Positions 8,564 through 19,000 of a DNA stretch of 64,000 bases are shown here, piece by piece. Position 1 is the first letter of the stretch. Each line of letters starts with the position of its first letter. The stretch covers positions 1-64,000 of the forward strand of contig CAZCLA010000010.1 in NCBI GenBank assembly GCA_964499285.1. The letters are read 5' to 3'. This DNA is from JAGFIY01 sp964499285 (lineage in GTDB: Bacteria; Bacteroidota; Ignavibacteria; Ignavibacteriales; Melioribacteraceae). Under the pieces are notes generated by a model. That model was given only the letters and a program-made list of their open reading frames with translations. It made no database searches and was not told the DNA's origin. Both the position numbers and the translations under genes were made by a program.

Positions 8564-10945
8564 TTAATTCAATGTGATAGTGAATGTTGTTCCCTCTTGC
8601 TTCTTGCTTTGAACAGCAATATCTGCATTAATGATATCACAATATTTTTTAACAAGCGCTAACCCAAGCCCATTTCCTTCGAACCTTCTTCCGTAACCTT
8701 GTTCTTCCTGGGTAAATTCTTTAAAAAGGTTGGGGAGATATTCTTCGGAAATACCGATTCCCGTATCACTCACCACAACTGAAATTTTGCCGTTCTCATT
8801 TTCGTGAACAGAAATTTCAACTCCTCCCTTCTCAGTGTATCTTAAAGCATTATCAATCAAATGTGAGAAGATTTGGCTTAACGCGTAATCGTCACTTTCG
8901 ATCTTAGCCTCTTTACATTCGGACTTAAATTCAATTGTTAAATTTTTACTCTTTGCAAGATTTCTACTTTCAGCTGTTAGTTTTTTCAAGAGTTCACATA
9001 AATTAATATTTATAATCGATGTTTGATAAGCACCCAAATGGAGCTCTGACATATTCAAAATTGAATCCACAGTGCGGATCAATCTTTTGCCTGCTGATTC
9101 TATTCCATAAAAAGCAATGTCGAGATCTTCACTTTTAATTTCAGCGGTTTCTTCCTTCACTAAACTGCTTAAATTAATTACAGCATTAAGCGGTGTTCTG
9201 ATCTCATGAGAAACTTGAGCGAGAAATTCGGTTTTCAATCTGTCTGATAATTCAGCTTTCTCCTTTGCGCTGATCAATTCTTGCTGTGCTTTTTTTGTTT
9301 GTGTTATATCTGTGGCAACTCCAATAAGTCCCAAAATCTTTCCAGCTTTATCCTTAATTACGGACGTTGAAAGATGTACAGGAAAAATTGTTCCGTCTTT
9401 TTTCTTATTTAATAGTTCCCCCGTCCAGCCGCCCTTAATAGTGGAATCAAGAATAGCATTTCCGAAGTTAGATTCGATATCCGAAGGTCGAATCAAACTC
9501 ATATGTTTTCCGATAAGTTCTTCCTTAGTATAACCGTAAGTTTTTAGAAATGATTCGTTCACGAAAATAATTGTATTTTCTAAATCGGTTATACTGACAC
9601 ATTCTTTTATACAGCGCAGAGCATTTGCGAGCATAATTATTTCGGTCTCTGCTTTTTTTCTTGCAGTTATATCGGTAATTGTGCCAATGTATCCAATAAT
9701 TTCACCCTCTGAATTTGTTTCCGGAACAGCCTGACCGATCACCCACGCAGTTTCACCATTGGGTCGAATAAAGCGATAATCGGAAAATGAAACCGATTGT
9801 GCTTTGGTTGATGATTTCCATCCTTCGACTAATATCTCTTTATCTTCAGGGTGAACAGCATCGATCCATCCGAACCCAAGTGCTTTTTCAGCCGACAAAC
9901 CCGAAATTTCGCACCAGCTTGGATTAACAAATGTTGTGGATCCTTCAGCATCAGTGTGAAAAATTCCAACGGGAGATATGTTTGTTAAATTTTTGTATCG
10001 ATTGATACTTTTGTTAAGCGCTTCTTCGGCTTCTTTTCTGTCGGTTATATCCCGAATTATCATACTCGTGCGCGAATACCCTTCAGGAGTTGAAAAGATT
10101 GAGGTCGAAATTTCGGCAGTAAACCTTCTGCCATCCCGGCGAATCATAGTGAGTTCACCTCTTACCTTTCCTCTGCGTTCTCTTTCTTTTAGCATGGGAG
10201 CAAGTCTCGGATCGTGCGTATCCACTATGTCCTCTCTTCGAAGCACGGCAAATTCTTCTTCAGAGAATCCAAACATTTTACAAGCCGCAGGGTTTGCGGC
10301 GTGAATTTTTCCTTCAGGACTCGTTAAAAGAATTGCATCCATGCTGTTTTCAAAAAATGATCTGTATTTTATTTCACTTGATTGCAGTGCATCGGAGATC
10401 TTTTTCCTTTCATCGATTTCCTTAAGCAAAGCTATATTATACTTTCTTACTTCTTTTTCGGCTTTTTCGGCTTGAAGCATTTTATCTTCAAGTTTTCTTA
10501 CCAGGGTTTGGTTGTATTCCTGCAGCAGATATTTTTCCGATTCTTTTACTTCAATAGGAGCTATAAACTTTTTTGTTTCACTCTCTTTTAGAACTTCTTT
10601 AACAATTTGAACAAATTCATCGGGCTCTTTCGGTTTAAGAAGAAATCTATCCGCCCCTAAACTTAAAGCAAATTCTTCGTCTTTGGGATCTGTGTAAGTG
10701 GCAGTATAAAATATGAAAGGGATTTTATAAAGAGATTTATTCTTTTTCATTTCGCGGCAAAGTGTGAAGCCATCCATTATCGGCATTAAAATATCGGCAA
10801 CAACAATATCAAATGTTTCTTTCTCAAGAATTTCTAACGCTTCTAGACCGTTCTTTGCTGATACAGAAGTGAATCCCGCATCCTTAAGAATAAGTTCAAG
10901 CAGGTATAAATTTTCTGCTTTATCATCAACAATTAATACTTTCAT
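8564..10945 (-). CDS. Hybrid sensor histidine kinase (REC-PAS-PAS-PAS-HisKA-HATPase)
   Basis: 793 residues, cytosolic, with no membrane segment. An N-terminal receiver (1-120, phospho-acceptor D51 in VVADILMP) is followed by a coiled coil, then three PAS domains (about 195-310, 315-435, 440-560; each ends in a PAC-like IRDITDRKEA, ITDITARKKA or ATDITQTKKA), then HisKA with the H-box FLAQVSHEIRTPLN, and a full HATPase with N (HLIDNALRYTEKGG), G1 (DTGIGIS) and G2 (GNGLGLALVKKY) boxes. Having the receiver first suggests the kinase is itself the target of an upstream phosphorelay. Its start overlaps the preceding receiver gene by one base (TAATG), and a GGAGAG ribosome site lies inside that gene. 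Last gene of the TonB-YfiR-kinase operon. Confidence 0.92.
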   Translation of the reverse strand: MKVLIVDDKAENLYLLELILKDAGFTSVSAKNGLEALEILEKETFDIVVADILMPIMDGFTLCREMKKNKSLYKIPFIFYTATYTDPKDEEFALSLGADRFLLKPKEPDEFVQIVKEVLKESETKKFIAPIEVKESEKYLLQEYNQTLVRKLEDKMLQAEKAEKEVRKYNIALLKEIDERKKISDALQSSEIKYRSFFENSMDAILLTSPEGKIHAANPAACKMFGFSEEEFAVLRREDIVDTHDPRLAPMLKERERRGKVRGELTMIRRDGRRFTAEISTSIFSTPEGYSRTSMIIRDITDRKEAEEALNKSINRYKNLTNISPVGIFHTDAEGSTTFVNPSWCEISGLSAEKALGFGWIDAVHPEDKEILVEGWKSSTKAQSVSFSDYRFIRPNGETAWVIGQAVPETNSEGEIIGYIGTITDITARKKAETEIIMLANALRCIKECVSITDLENTIIFVNESFLKTYGYTKEELIGKHMSLIRPSDIESNFGNAILDSTIKGGWTGELLNKKKDGTIFPVHLSTSVIKDKAGKILGLIGVATDITQTKKAQQELISAKEKAELSDRLKTEFLAQVSHEIRTPLNAVINLSSLVKEETAEIKSEDLDIAFYGIESAGKRLIRTVDSILNMSELHLGAYQTSIININLCELLKKLTAESRNLAKSKNLTIEFKSECKEAKIESDDYALSQIFSHLIDNALRYTEKGGVEISVHENENGKISVVVSDTGIGISEEYLPNLFKEFTQEEQGYGRRFEGNGLGLALVKKYCDIINADIAVQSKKQEGTTFTITLN

Positions 10946-11337
10946 TACTCTCTCCTTTTTTGGATTAAGTGGTCGGGAAGAAAAGCTTCCATTTCGGAAA
11001 TAAATGTATCGGGATTTATAGGTTTTTCAATATAGCCGGTAGCGCCGGATTGAAGAGCTTTTTCTCTGTCCCCGGGCATGGCATATGAGGTAACCGCGAT
11101 TATTGGTGTAGTTTTAACCGATTCAATTTCTCTTAATTTTCTTGCGATTGTATATCCATCCATCTGCGGTAATTGTATGTCGAGTAATATAATATCCGGC
11201 TCGTCTGCTTTTGCTTTCTGAATTCCCTCAATTCCCGAGAAAGCTTTAAGTACTTTGTAGCCGTAACTTTCTAGCAGAAAAGCAATCATATACATGTTTT
11301 GAATATTATCTTCTATTACTAAAACTTTATGGTTCAT
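10945..11337 (-). CDS. Single-domain response regulator (receiver only)
   Basis: 130 residues comprising one CheY-like receiver: acidic pair E9/D10, phospho-acceptor D53 in ILLDIQLPQMDG, Thr/Ser switch in AVTSYAM and the conserved Lys in GYIEKPIN. With no output domain it probably shuttles phosphoryl groups between the two kinases that flank it, like DivK or Spo0F. It overlaps the upstream kinase by 4 bp and the downstream hybrid kinase by 1 bp, so all three are translationally coupled. Confidence 0.93.
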   Translation of the reverse strand: MNHKVLVIEDNIQNMYMIAFLLESYGYKVLKAFSGIEGIQKAKADEPDIILLDIQLPQMDGYTIARKLREIESVKTTPIIAVTSYAMPGDREKALQSGATGYIEKPINPDTFISEMEAFLPDHLIQKRRE

Positions 11338-13244
11338 TTTTGTTCTCCGTTTAATGGAAGTTCAACAATAAATGTACTTCCGGAATTATGTTCGCTCTCA
11401 ACGCGAATTTTACCATTCAATTTCTCGAGCAGCTTCTTGCATATCGATAAACCTAATCCGGTTCCTTCATGACTTCTGGTAATTCCTGTATCAATTTGAC
11501 TGAATGGTTTAAAAAGTTTTGCCAGATCTTCGGGTTTTATTCCAACGCCTGTATCTTTAACCGATGTAATAATAGAACCGTTTTTAAGTTCTGAACGAAT
11601 TTCGATATGCCCTTCTTCGGTAAATTTAACTGCATTGTTTAACAGATTTAAAAATATTTGCTCAACTCTTCTTCCATCGCTTACAACCGAACTTATTTCT
11701 GGGTCAATGTCCACAAGCACTTTCAGAGATTTCTTTTCAGCAAGTGGTTCTATAATTGATATGACTTTTTCGATAGATTGTTTGAAATCGAACTCATAAA
11801 ATTGCACAACAAGTTCGCCGGCTTCAATTTTCGAGATGTCAAGAACATCGTTTATTAAATCAAGGAGATGTTTTCCGCTATTCATTATCATATTTAATTG
11901 CTTTTTCTGTTCTTCATTAAGCGGTCCGGCGAGCTCTTTCATTAAAATTCCAGTGAATCCAATAATTGAATTGAGCGGCGTTCTCAATTCGTGGGACATT
12001 GTCGCGAGGAAAGCTGATTTTAATCGATCGGCGGATTCGGCAGATTCCTTCGCTTGCAGAAGGGCATCCTCATATTTTTTTCTTTCGGTTATATCGATTG
12101 TCCAGCCGCAAGTTGCATAAATTTCATTATCGCTGTCACTAATCGGAAAAAGTACATCAACGAAATAATGAACGCTGTCCTCTTTTATCGATTCGTTTTC
12201 GAAATACTGTGTTGTCTTAGTTTCTATAACTTGATTATTCTGCAGGATATTTCTTTCTGCTCTATGTTTTGGGAACAGTTCTATGTCGGTTTTACCGATT
12301 ATTTCTTCCAACGAAAATCCGGTATGGTTTAAGAACTTTTTATTAGCAAAAATATACTTTCCTTGGAGGTCGTTGATATAAACAAGAAGCGGCGCGCGGT
12401 TTAGGATGCTTCTCAATCTTTCTTCACTGTCTTTATGCGCTCTTTCTGTGAGTCTAAGTTCACGGTTAGATTTTTCCAATTCGGCAGTTCTTCGTTCGAC
12501 ACGTTTTTCGAGTTCATCATTTAAAGATTTAAGTTCACTTGTAGCTTTTCTTATTTTATCGAACATGAAATTGAACTGTCTGAAAAGAACACCTATCTCA
12601 TCTTTACGGTTTGAGTTAAGTTTTATCTCATAGTTTTGATTCTCGGAAAAATTTGTCGCTGCTTCGGCAAGTTTTAATATTGGATCTGAAACAAGGCTCT
12701 GTAGTTTTGATGCAAGGAAAAACACAGGACCGCTCAACAGTACTAAAAACAAGAAGAAAAGTATAATGCTGCTTACTATCTTAGTGTTTAATTCCGATGT
12801 TGAAACTCGAAGAAAGATCGTGCCTATTTGATCCCCGTTTTGTTGAATCGGTTTAAAAACATAAAGATGACCTCCTTCGAATTCTTCATCTTCTTTTTGT
12901 ATTTCAGGGAATGAATACTCTTGATCAACGGATCGGTGATAACCCGCGAATACGTTCCCATCTTTATCATATATGCATGCATCAGTTATAGAAGGAATTG
13001 CTTCCAAAGCTTTTAGTAATTCTGCTGCTTCATCACTATAGCCGAACAATAGCGCCGCACTTGAGTAGTTCCCTGCAAGTTCGGCGTTCAACGCAGCGTT
13101 TTCTTTCATTTCCGTTTTGTAATTTATAATATCAAGAACACTGTAGAGCACAAGGACTAAAATTACCGCGAAAGTGCTTGTTCCAATAATTATATAGACA
13201 AGCTTATTCTTGAGTGAGGTATTTTGTAAAAATTTAATTTTCAT
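11334..13244 (-). CDS. Membrane sensor histidine kinase (TM-sensor-TM-HAMP-PAS-HisKA-HATPase)
   Basis: 636 residues. Transmembrane helices at about 14-35 and 157-178 enclose an extracytoplasmic domain of about 120 residues resembling CHASE8-type sensors. HAMP, coiled coil and one PAS domain (about 275-390) follow, then HisKA with FLATMSHELRTPLNSIIGF and a complete HATPase (LLNNAVKFTEEG, DTGVGIK, GTGLGLSICKKL). It follows the yfiR-like gene by 32 bp. In established YfiR systems a periplasmic YfiR protein controls a membrane partner with this kind of periplasmic domain, so this kinase is the likely partner (inference). Confidence 0.92.
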   Translation of the reverse strand: MKIKFLQNTSLKNKLVYIIIGTSTFAVILVLVLYSVLDIINYKTEMKENAALNAELAGNYSSAALLFGYSDEAAELLKALEAIPSITDACIYDKDGNVFAGYHRSVDQEYSFPEIQKEDEEFEGGHLYVFKPIQQNGDQIGTIFLRVSTSELNTKIVSSIILFFLFLVLLSGPVFFLASKLQSLVSDPILKLAEAATNFSENQNYEIKLNSNRKDEIGVLFRQFNFMFDKIRKATSELKSLNDELEKRVERRTAELEKSNRELRLTERAHKDSEERLRSILNRAPLLVYINDLQGKYIFANKKFLNHTGFSLEEIIGKTDIELFPKHRAERNILQNNQVIETKTTQYFENESIKEDSVHYFVDVLFPISDSDNEIYATCGWTIDITERKKYEDALLQAKESAESADRLKSAFLATMSHELRTPLNSIIGFTGILMKELAGPLNEEQKKQLNMIMNSGKHLLDLINDVLDISKIEAGELVVQFYEFDFKQSIEKVISIIEPLAEKKSLKVLVDIDPEISSVVSDGRRVEQIFLNLLNNAVKFTEEGHIEIRSELKNGSIITSVKDTGVGIKPEDLAKLFKPFSQIDTGITRSHEGTGLGLSICKKLLEKLNGKIRVESEHNSGSTFIVELPLNGEQK

Positions 13245-13276
13245 TAAATATATTTTCGAAAATATTAATTGATTTT

Positions 13277-13807
13277 TTAATCAACTACTTTAGCTGCCAG
13301 CGAAAGAAGTTTGCTGTTTGCTTTAATTCCAGCGTTTTCAAGAGCTTTTCGATTAATTTCGAACTTTAACTTTTTATCATCTAAAACGAAATTAATACAC
13401 ATTCCCTTTTCAACGGCATTTTCAAAATTACTGACAGTTAAAATGTTTTTTTGAGTTGACAATTCGGTTATTTCGTTTGATCTATTTTGGAACTTTGGAT
13501 CTACAAAAAGTATGCATCCGGATGTTATATTTTTTAGATCGGCAATTTCGCTTATAATAATTTTTTTATCAAAGATCTTTTCCTTTTCTGCAATTACCTC
13601 GAGCGGTTCTGTTAAGTTACTATTGCCAAGAATGTAAATATTAAAATTTTCAGTTTTGTTATTAGGCCATTCCAAAAATTTTGTGAAATTATAAATGTAA
13701 ACAGCCATAACATTTTCCACTTTTGCTCCGTCATTTATCTGAGACTTAATCAGAAGCGGATAAAATGAAATAATCAACATCAAATATATTTTAAGCGGAG
13801 GCACCAT
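13277..13807 (-). CDS. YfiR-like periplasmic protein (DUF4154)
   Basis: About 176 residues from the ATG at 13807. This start gives a signal peptide (MVPPLKIYLMLIISFYPLLI) and lies 4 bp after the receptor stop; a longer in-frame reading would run back into the receptor gene with no signal peptide at its start. The YfiR/DUF4154 family pattern is clear: VENVMAVYIYNFTKFLEWP, later GCILFVDP and a C-terminal NFVLDDKKLKFEINRKALENAGIKANSKLLSLA. YfiR in Pseudomonas is a periplasmic repressor of the membrane cyclase YfiN; here the neighbour is a histidine kinase, so it probably tunes that kinase in response to the outer-membrane receptor (inference). Confidence 0.87.
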   Translation of the reverse strand: MVPPLKIYLMLIISFYPLLIKSQINDGAKVENVMAVYIYNFTKFLEWPNNKTENFNIYILGNSNLTEPLEVIAEKEKIFDKKIIISEIADLKNITSGCILFVDPKFQNRSNEITELSTQKNILTVSNFENAVEKGMCINFVLDDKKLKFEINRKALENAGIKANSKLLSLAAKVVD

Positions 13808-13811
13808 TTTA

Positions 13812-15788
13812 TTATATATTAAATTCGATTTTGAACAGAATCGTCCTTTGAGGCTGTCTATATCTAGCGGGCGGACGGTTTGATGTATGGAAATACTTTT
13901 CATCCAGAATATTATTTGCGAGAAAACTCAATCTTATATGCTCGATTCCAGTGTATGATATGGAAGAATTTAAAACAAAAGCCTCATCGATTAAGTAGTT
14001 TCCCGTCGCCGGTATTTCAACATTATTTCTTCTTTTACCAAGAAATGTTCCACGAAGTGAAATTCCAATTTCTTCAATCGGAAAGTAAGTAATGCCCGCG
14101 TTAGCGACATGTTTGGAAATTTCCGGAAGTTCGTTACCGTTTTCGTCCTCGGAAAGATTGTATGTATAATTTGCAAAAGCTTTTATATAACGGCTTGTAT
14201 AATCCAAGGTAATTTCGCTTCCCAATGTGCTGCTTTTGCCGCTGTTTATAAATTTATGACCGTTATTATCTTCTGATAATTGCAGTAGATTGAAATATTT
14301 ATTGTGATACAAAGCAGCCCCAAATGTAATTTGATCGGTTGCTCTTATATTTACTGCTGCTTCGTAAGATCTTATCTCTTCTGGCTTGAGGTTAGAATTA
14401 CCTACTCCAAATGAATAATCCCAATTTTCTGGAGCTCTGTAAGCTTCGGAATATAAAAGTTTAACAGTAAAATTATCTTTGTTAAACACAAATCCCAATC
14501 GGGGAGTAAAAACGTTATCGTAAAATGAACTGTGATCGAATCTGGCACCTAAATAAACTTCCAAGCATTCTAAAAAATGATATTGCCCTTGAAGATATGA
14601 ACTAAGTAAAGTATTATTTTCTTTTTCCGGAGAAGAAGGAACCGGCGGATTTTCATCAGGCGAATTGCTGTACGTGGTCGAAAAATTTCCAGAAAGCATT
14701 TCGTATTCGAATTGTAATCCACCAATAATTTTAAGTTTTTCCAACGGTTGATATGTTATCATATTTTCGATTCCGGCAAGACTGGCGGGACGGAAATAAC
14801 CCACTTGAAAAGAATCGGTTACAAACGCGATCGAATTATCGTGAAGGGTAGTGTTCCGGTAGTATAAAGTTGAATTTAAATTTACTTTCTCTGAAAATTC
14901 ATGCTGATATTTTAAATAGCTATTGAAAAATGTAATATTCCACAGACTGTTTTTATCCCAAAATTCTGTGTCGAACGATTTATAATTTGTTGAACGTGAA
15001 GACTGTTTGTTCTGGAAAATTAATCCCATTTGAAAATTTTTATAATCGGATTTAATCTCAAAAGAATAGTCATCCTCAAAATTTTCCAATTCGTTTGTCC
15101 AATTAAAGTCTCCATCCTCTCCTTTAAGTTTTGCTTTCTCCGAGCTTTTTATCATAGCTGAAACCCGTAAACCAAATTCCGATTCTTCATCATAAAAGCC
15201 ATAGGCTGCAGAAGCATTGTAGGTTTTGAATGAGCCGTAAAGTCCACTAATAGAGAAGCCTTCATTTTCCTTTGCATCTTTGGTGATGATATTAATTATT
15301 CCCGAAATAGCATTAGTTCCGTAAAGTGCTGAAGATGGACCGTAAATAACTTCAATTTGTTTCACATTATCTAGGTTGAACTGTCCGCCGGCATAAAATC
15401 CACCCGAATTAAGTTCATTTACTTGAATGCCGTCGATGAGCAAAAGAATCAAATTATTTTGATTCGGAATTCCTCTTTGAAAAATATAACTATTAAAACC
15501 TAAAATGTTTCTGAATTGGAATCCCGGAAGACTCGAAAGAGCGTCCTCAAGTGTAAAATATCCATTTTCTTTAATCGTTTTTTCGGTAATTACTCTCACG
15601 GTTGAAGGAACTTCATTTATTGTTGAGATAGTTTTTGTAGCGGAAATAATAGAAATGTTTGTCAGCGATTCAAGGTCAAGTTCAAGTAGTTTCTCAATTT
15701 CGCTTACCTGTGCAGAAATACTCAAAGCGGTCAGATGGATAATTAGAATTCTTAAATAAAACTTTATTGCAAAATTTGTCTTCCTCAT
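13812..15788 (-). CDS. TonB-dependent outer-membrane receptor
   Basis: 658 residues. Signal peptide (about 1-26, ending ISAQ), a short N-terminal stretch, then a plug domain (about 50-170) with STVRVITEKTIKENG, LLIDGIQVNE and IEVIYGPSSALYGTNAISG; the rest is a 22-strand-type barrel ending in an aromatic-flanked strand (RTILFKIEFNI). The organisation is that of vitamin B12/siderophore-type receptors, but the substrate cannot be inferred. It heads a minus-strand operon with a YfiR-like protein and kinases, so it may act as a signal receptor as well as, or instead of, a transporter. No TonB box was confidently located. Confidence 0.9.
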   Translation of the reverse strand: MRKTNFAIKFYLRILIIHLTALSISAQVSEIEKLLELDLESLTNISIISATKTISTINEVPSTVRVITEKTIKENGYFTLEDALSSLPGFQFRNILGFNSYIFQRGIPNQNNLILLLIDGIQVNELNSGGFYAGGQFNLDNVKQIEVIYGPSSALYGTNAISGIINIITKDAKENEGFSISGLYGSFKTYNASAAYGFYDEESEFGLRVSAMIKSSEKAKLKGEDGDFNWTNELENFEDDYSFEIKSDYKNFQMGLIFQNKQSSRSTNYKSFDTEFWDKNSLWNITFFNSYLKYQHEFSEKVNLNSTLYYRNTTLHDNSIAFVTDSFQVGYFRPASLAGIENMITYQPLEKLKIIGGLQFEYEMLSGNFSTTYSNSPDENPPVPSSPEKENNTLLSSYLQGQYHFLECLEVYLGARFDHSSFYDNVFTPRLGFVFNKDNFTVKLLYSEAYRAPENWDYSFGVGNSNLKPEEIRSYEAAVNIRATDQITFGAALYHNKYFNLLQLSEDNNGHKFINSGKSSTLGSEITLDYTSRYIKAFANYTYNLSEDENGNELPEISKHVANAGITYFPIEEIGISLRGTFLGKRRNNVEIPATGNYLIDEAFVLNSSISYTGIEHIRLSFLANNILDEKYFHTSNRPPARYRQPQRTILFKIEFNI

Positions 15789-16007
15789 AACTTTTTTCCC
15801 GAAAAGAAAAAGTAATCAATAAATTTTCCAATTGACTCCGACACCCAAAGAAATTTTGTTATCTATTTTTAGATTTTTAACAATATAACAAATAGTTAGT
15901 TAAAAGTAATTAAAAAGGAAGATTTAAAGAACAGAAGGATTTCAGTAGTGATTTACAATACAAATTATTAATAAAATGTTGAGAGATGATTGGCGGGATA
16001 CAGTAAT

Positions 16008-19000
16008 TTATCGAGTTTGATTTTGCTGTCTCTGCAATGCTTCAAAGTATTTACGAATAAGTTCTTCGTAGTCTTTTTTGTAACCTTCTTTTATTGCTTT
16101 TTGAAGTTCGGATTTTATTTTATCCTGACCTTCTTCGGTCGAAAAATACACTTCCGGTGGGGAGTCTCTTACAATTTCTTGACCGCTTCGTGATTCGCGA
16201 GTTTTTTCATAGTCTCGTTCGTTTATTGATCTTTGTGCATCCAGCATTTTGGAGAGAATTCTTTCCTGTGCTTTTATAAGGTCATCATTAATTTGCTCGG
16301 TTTCCATTCCGGAAATAACTTCACTCATTTCCGAAATAATTTTTTCCAGATTTGCCGCTAACCGTTTTGATTGCCCTGCACTTTTTGCCTCATCGTTTAA
16401 CTGTTGAAGAGTCTTCTGAACAAGACGTTGTTCTTGTGTTAATTTTGTCAGTTGTTCCAACTGTCCTTGCGAAAGTTGACCGCCTTTTGTAAGTCCTTGC
16501 ATCATTTGATTGATACCCATTTGCTGCTGAGACATTTGCTGCATCAACGACATCATTCCTCCCTGCCCGGAAGGGTTCATCATTCCTTCCATAGCTCCCT
16601 GCATCATCTGCGCCGCTTGATTTAGGTTTCCCATTGCTTCGCCTTGTTTTGTGCTGGCAAACGGAGCGTTTTTGTTCTGCATTCCAGCCATAGCTTCGCC
16701 CATGTTTTTACGCGCATCGCCAAGTTCTTTCCCCATTTCCGGAGTTATGCTGAAAGTTTTTTGTCCAAGTTCGTTCATCTTATTGATGATGTTGTTTATG
16801 TTCTGCTGAATTTTGCTCTGTTGCTGAGCATTCTGACGGAATTGTTCGGAGTTTGGAGCCAGCGCTCTAGTTTCTTTTTGAAGTTCTTCCTGTTGTTTGG
16901 AAAGTGTAAGCAGTTCATCCATTATTTTCATCATTTCCGCCATAACTTCCATCTGATTCTGCATCTGCATTTGATTCTGCATATTCATCATCATCTGGTT
17001 CATTTGCTGCATATTTTGTGAAATCTGCTTTTGAAACTGCTGTGCTTGCTGCATTTGATTTTGCTGCATCTGCTGCATAGCTTGTTCTGACATTTCTTGA
17101 TTCTGCTGTTTCTGTAATTCTTCCATTGCTTTTTGCATTTCGTCATTAGGCATGTCAGAAAACTCATTCATTTTTTCCTGAAGATCCTTCATAGCTTCTT
17201 CAAGATTTTCTAATTCCTCCGAAATTTTTTCCTGCTTTTCAGCAAGTTTTTCGGATTCACTGTTTTTAGAAGATTCCGAGCTTTCGTTCATCAATTCTTG
17301 CTGTTCGTTCATCAATTCTTCCGTGCGCTTTACAACTTCATCCATTTTTTGTTCAATCTGAATTCGCTTTAGCAGATTTACGGTTCTTTCAAGACTTTTC
17401 TGAAAAACTTCTTCATCCATTTTAAAATCTTCAAAACTGTCCTGTACTTGATTCCGGTTCATCTGCTCTAGCATTTCTTGTAGTTTCGCCAGCGACTCTT
17501 TGAATTCTTCACTTTGAAGTTCATCCAGCAGTTCCTGCAGCTCGTTGAATTTTTTGAGAGTTTCTTCGGAAAGAAGTTCGTTCTTTTGTAGTTCTTTCTG
17601 CATCTCGTTTATTTTTGATTGAACGTCTTCGACTTTACTTTGTAATTGTTCAAATCTTTCGACGGCGTTTTCTATTTCTTCTTTTTCTTCCCAGCTTAAT
17701 TTAGGTGAATCCTTCTTCATTTTATCGCTTAATTTTTCGAGATCATTTTTAAGTTTTTCGGATTCTTCAAGAATTTCTTTTAATTCATCCTGAGATTCTT
17801 GCTGTGCTTCATCTGTCTTTGCATAAAGTTCATTAAGTGAAGGGACTCTTAGATTATAAACAATCGACTTCGTTGATTTAGGTCCCGAAACGAAATCGTT
17901 ATCGAACACCTCAAAATAATAAGATACGACATCTTCAACTGCAAGATACAATTGCGAAAGGTCCCATACGTGATACACATTTTGCTCGACAGAATTTTTA
18001 GAAAAATTCATTTCAACGGTTTTATACTCATCACTTATTTGCTCAAAAGCTGAAGCGGAAAGTCTGTGATGGAGCATTACTTTTGTGAAACCAAAATCAT
18101 CAGAAATTTGAATATCGATCGGCAGCTGTTCATTTCCGTTTATGACAAGATCTTCTCCCGGAGAAATCACTTCAAGTTTCGGAAATTGATCCTCGATAAT
18201 AGTTATAGCGTAGGTGACTGGATTTAAGTTTTTATTTCCGAGAGAGTCCTCTAATTGAATAAAGTATTCCGAATTCTCATTAACTGTGAAATCTATTTCA
18301 GCCTTGTTTTTATTAATAGCAAAATAGTTTTCGCCATTTTCTTTCATCATCAGACTTGCCGCATTTAATAACTTGCTCGAAGTTAGTTTTAGATTAACCT
18401 TACTCCCTTTTAATGCCCGTATTTGTCCGTTATCTTTCTGAACGATTTCGGGAAGATTCGAATAAGAAGGTTGAGTAATCTTAAGATTAAACTCGGTGAT
18501 GATCGGAGGATTCAGCACATTGATTTTGTATAAATCGGATTCAATCTCACCGGAAGCGGCATAGTAATCCAAGGAAAGTCTAATATTTTTAATTTCCTTA
18601 ATAAATTTTCCGGATGAATCCGACATAATTTCAATCATGTTAAAATCAGTTTCATCCACTGCTTTTGTAAGCAAATTTATTCCCATAGGTGCTTCACCTT
18701 CAACATCGACATATATTGTAACTGATTCTCCTTTAAGAATATCTTTATTTCCCGGATAAACATTAAGCGAAAACTTTGGAGGGGTTATGAATTCTTTATC
18801 ATAGTTGACAATTCTTAAAAGCGAATTCGATAGGGGATTTGTAAAAAATATCAGCAACAAAAAAATTATCGCAAAGGGGAGATATTTTTTTGTTCTCTGT
18901 ACAGTTTTATTGAATCGAACTGATTTTGTAAAATCAACATCATCAGCTTTTTCATATATCTGAGCGAATGCGGCTTCTATTAGTTCTGTTGAATATCCAA

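Noticed and set aside
16644..17021. His/Leu-rich open frame opposite the DUF4175 gene
   Set aside because: It mirrors the Gln/Met-rich low-complexity coding stretch on the other strand; no ribosome site or homology is recognised.
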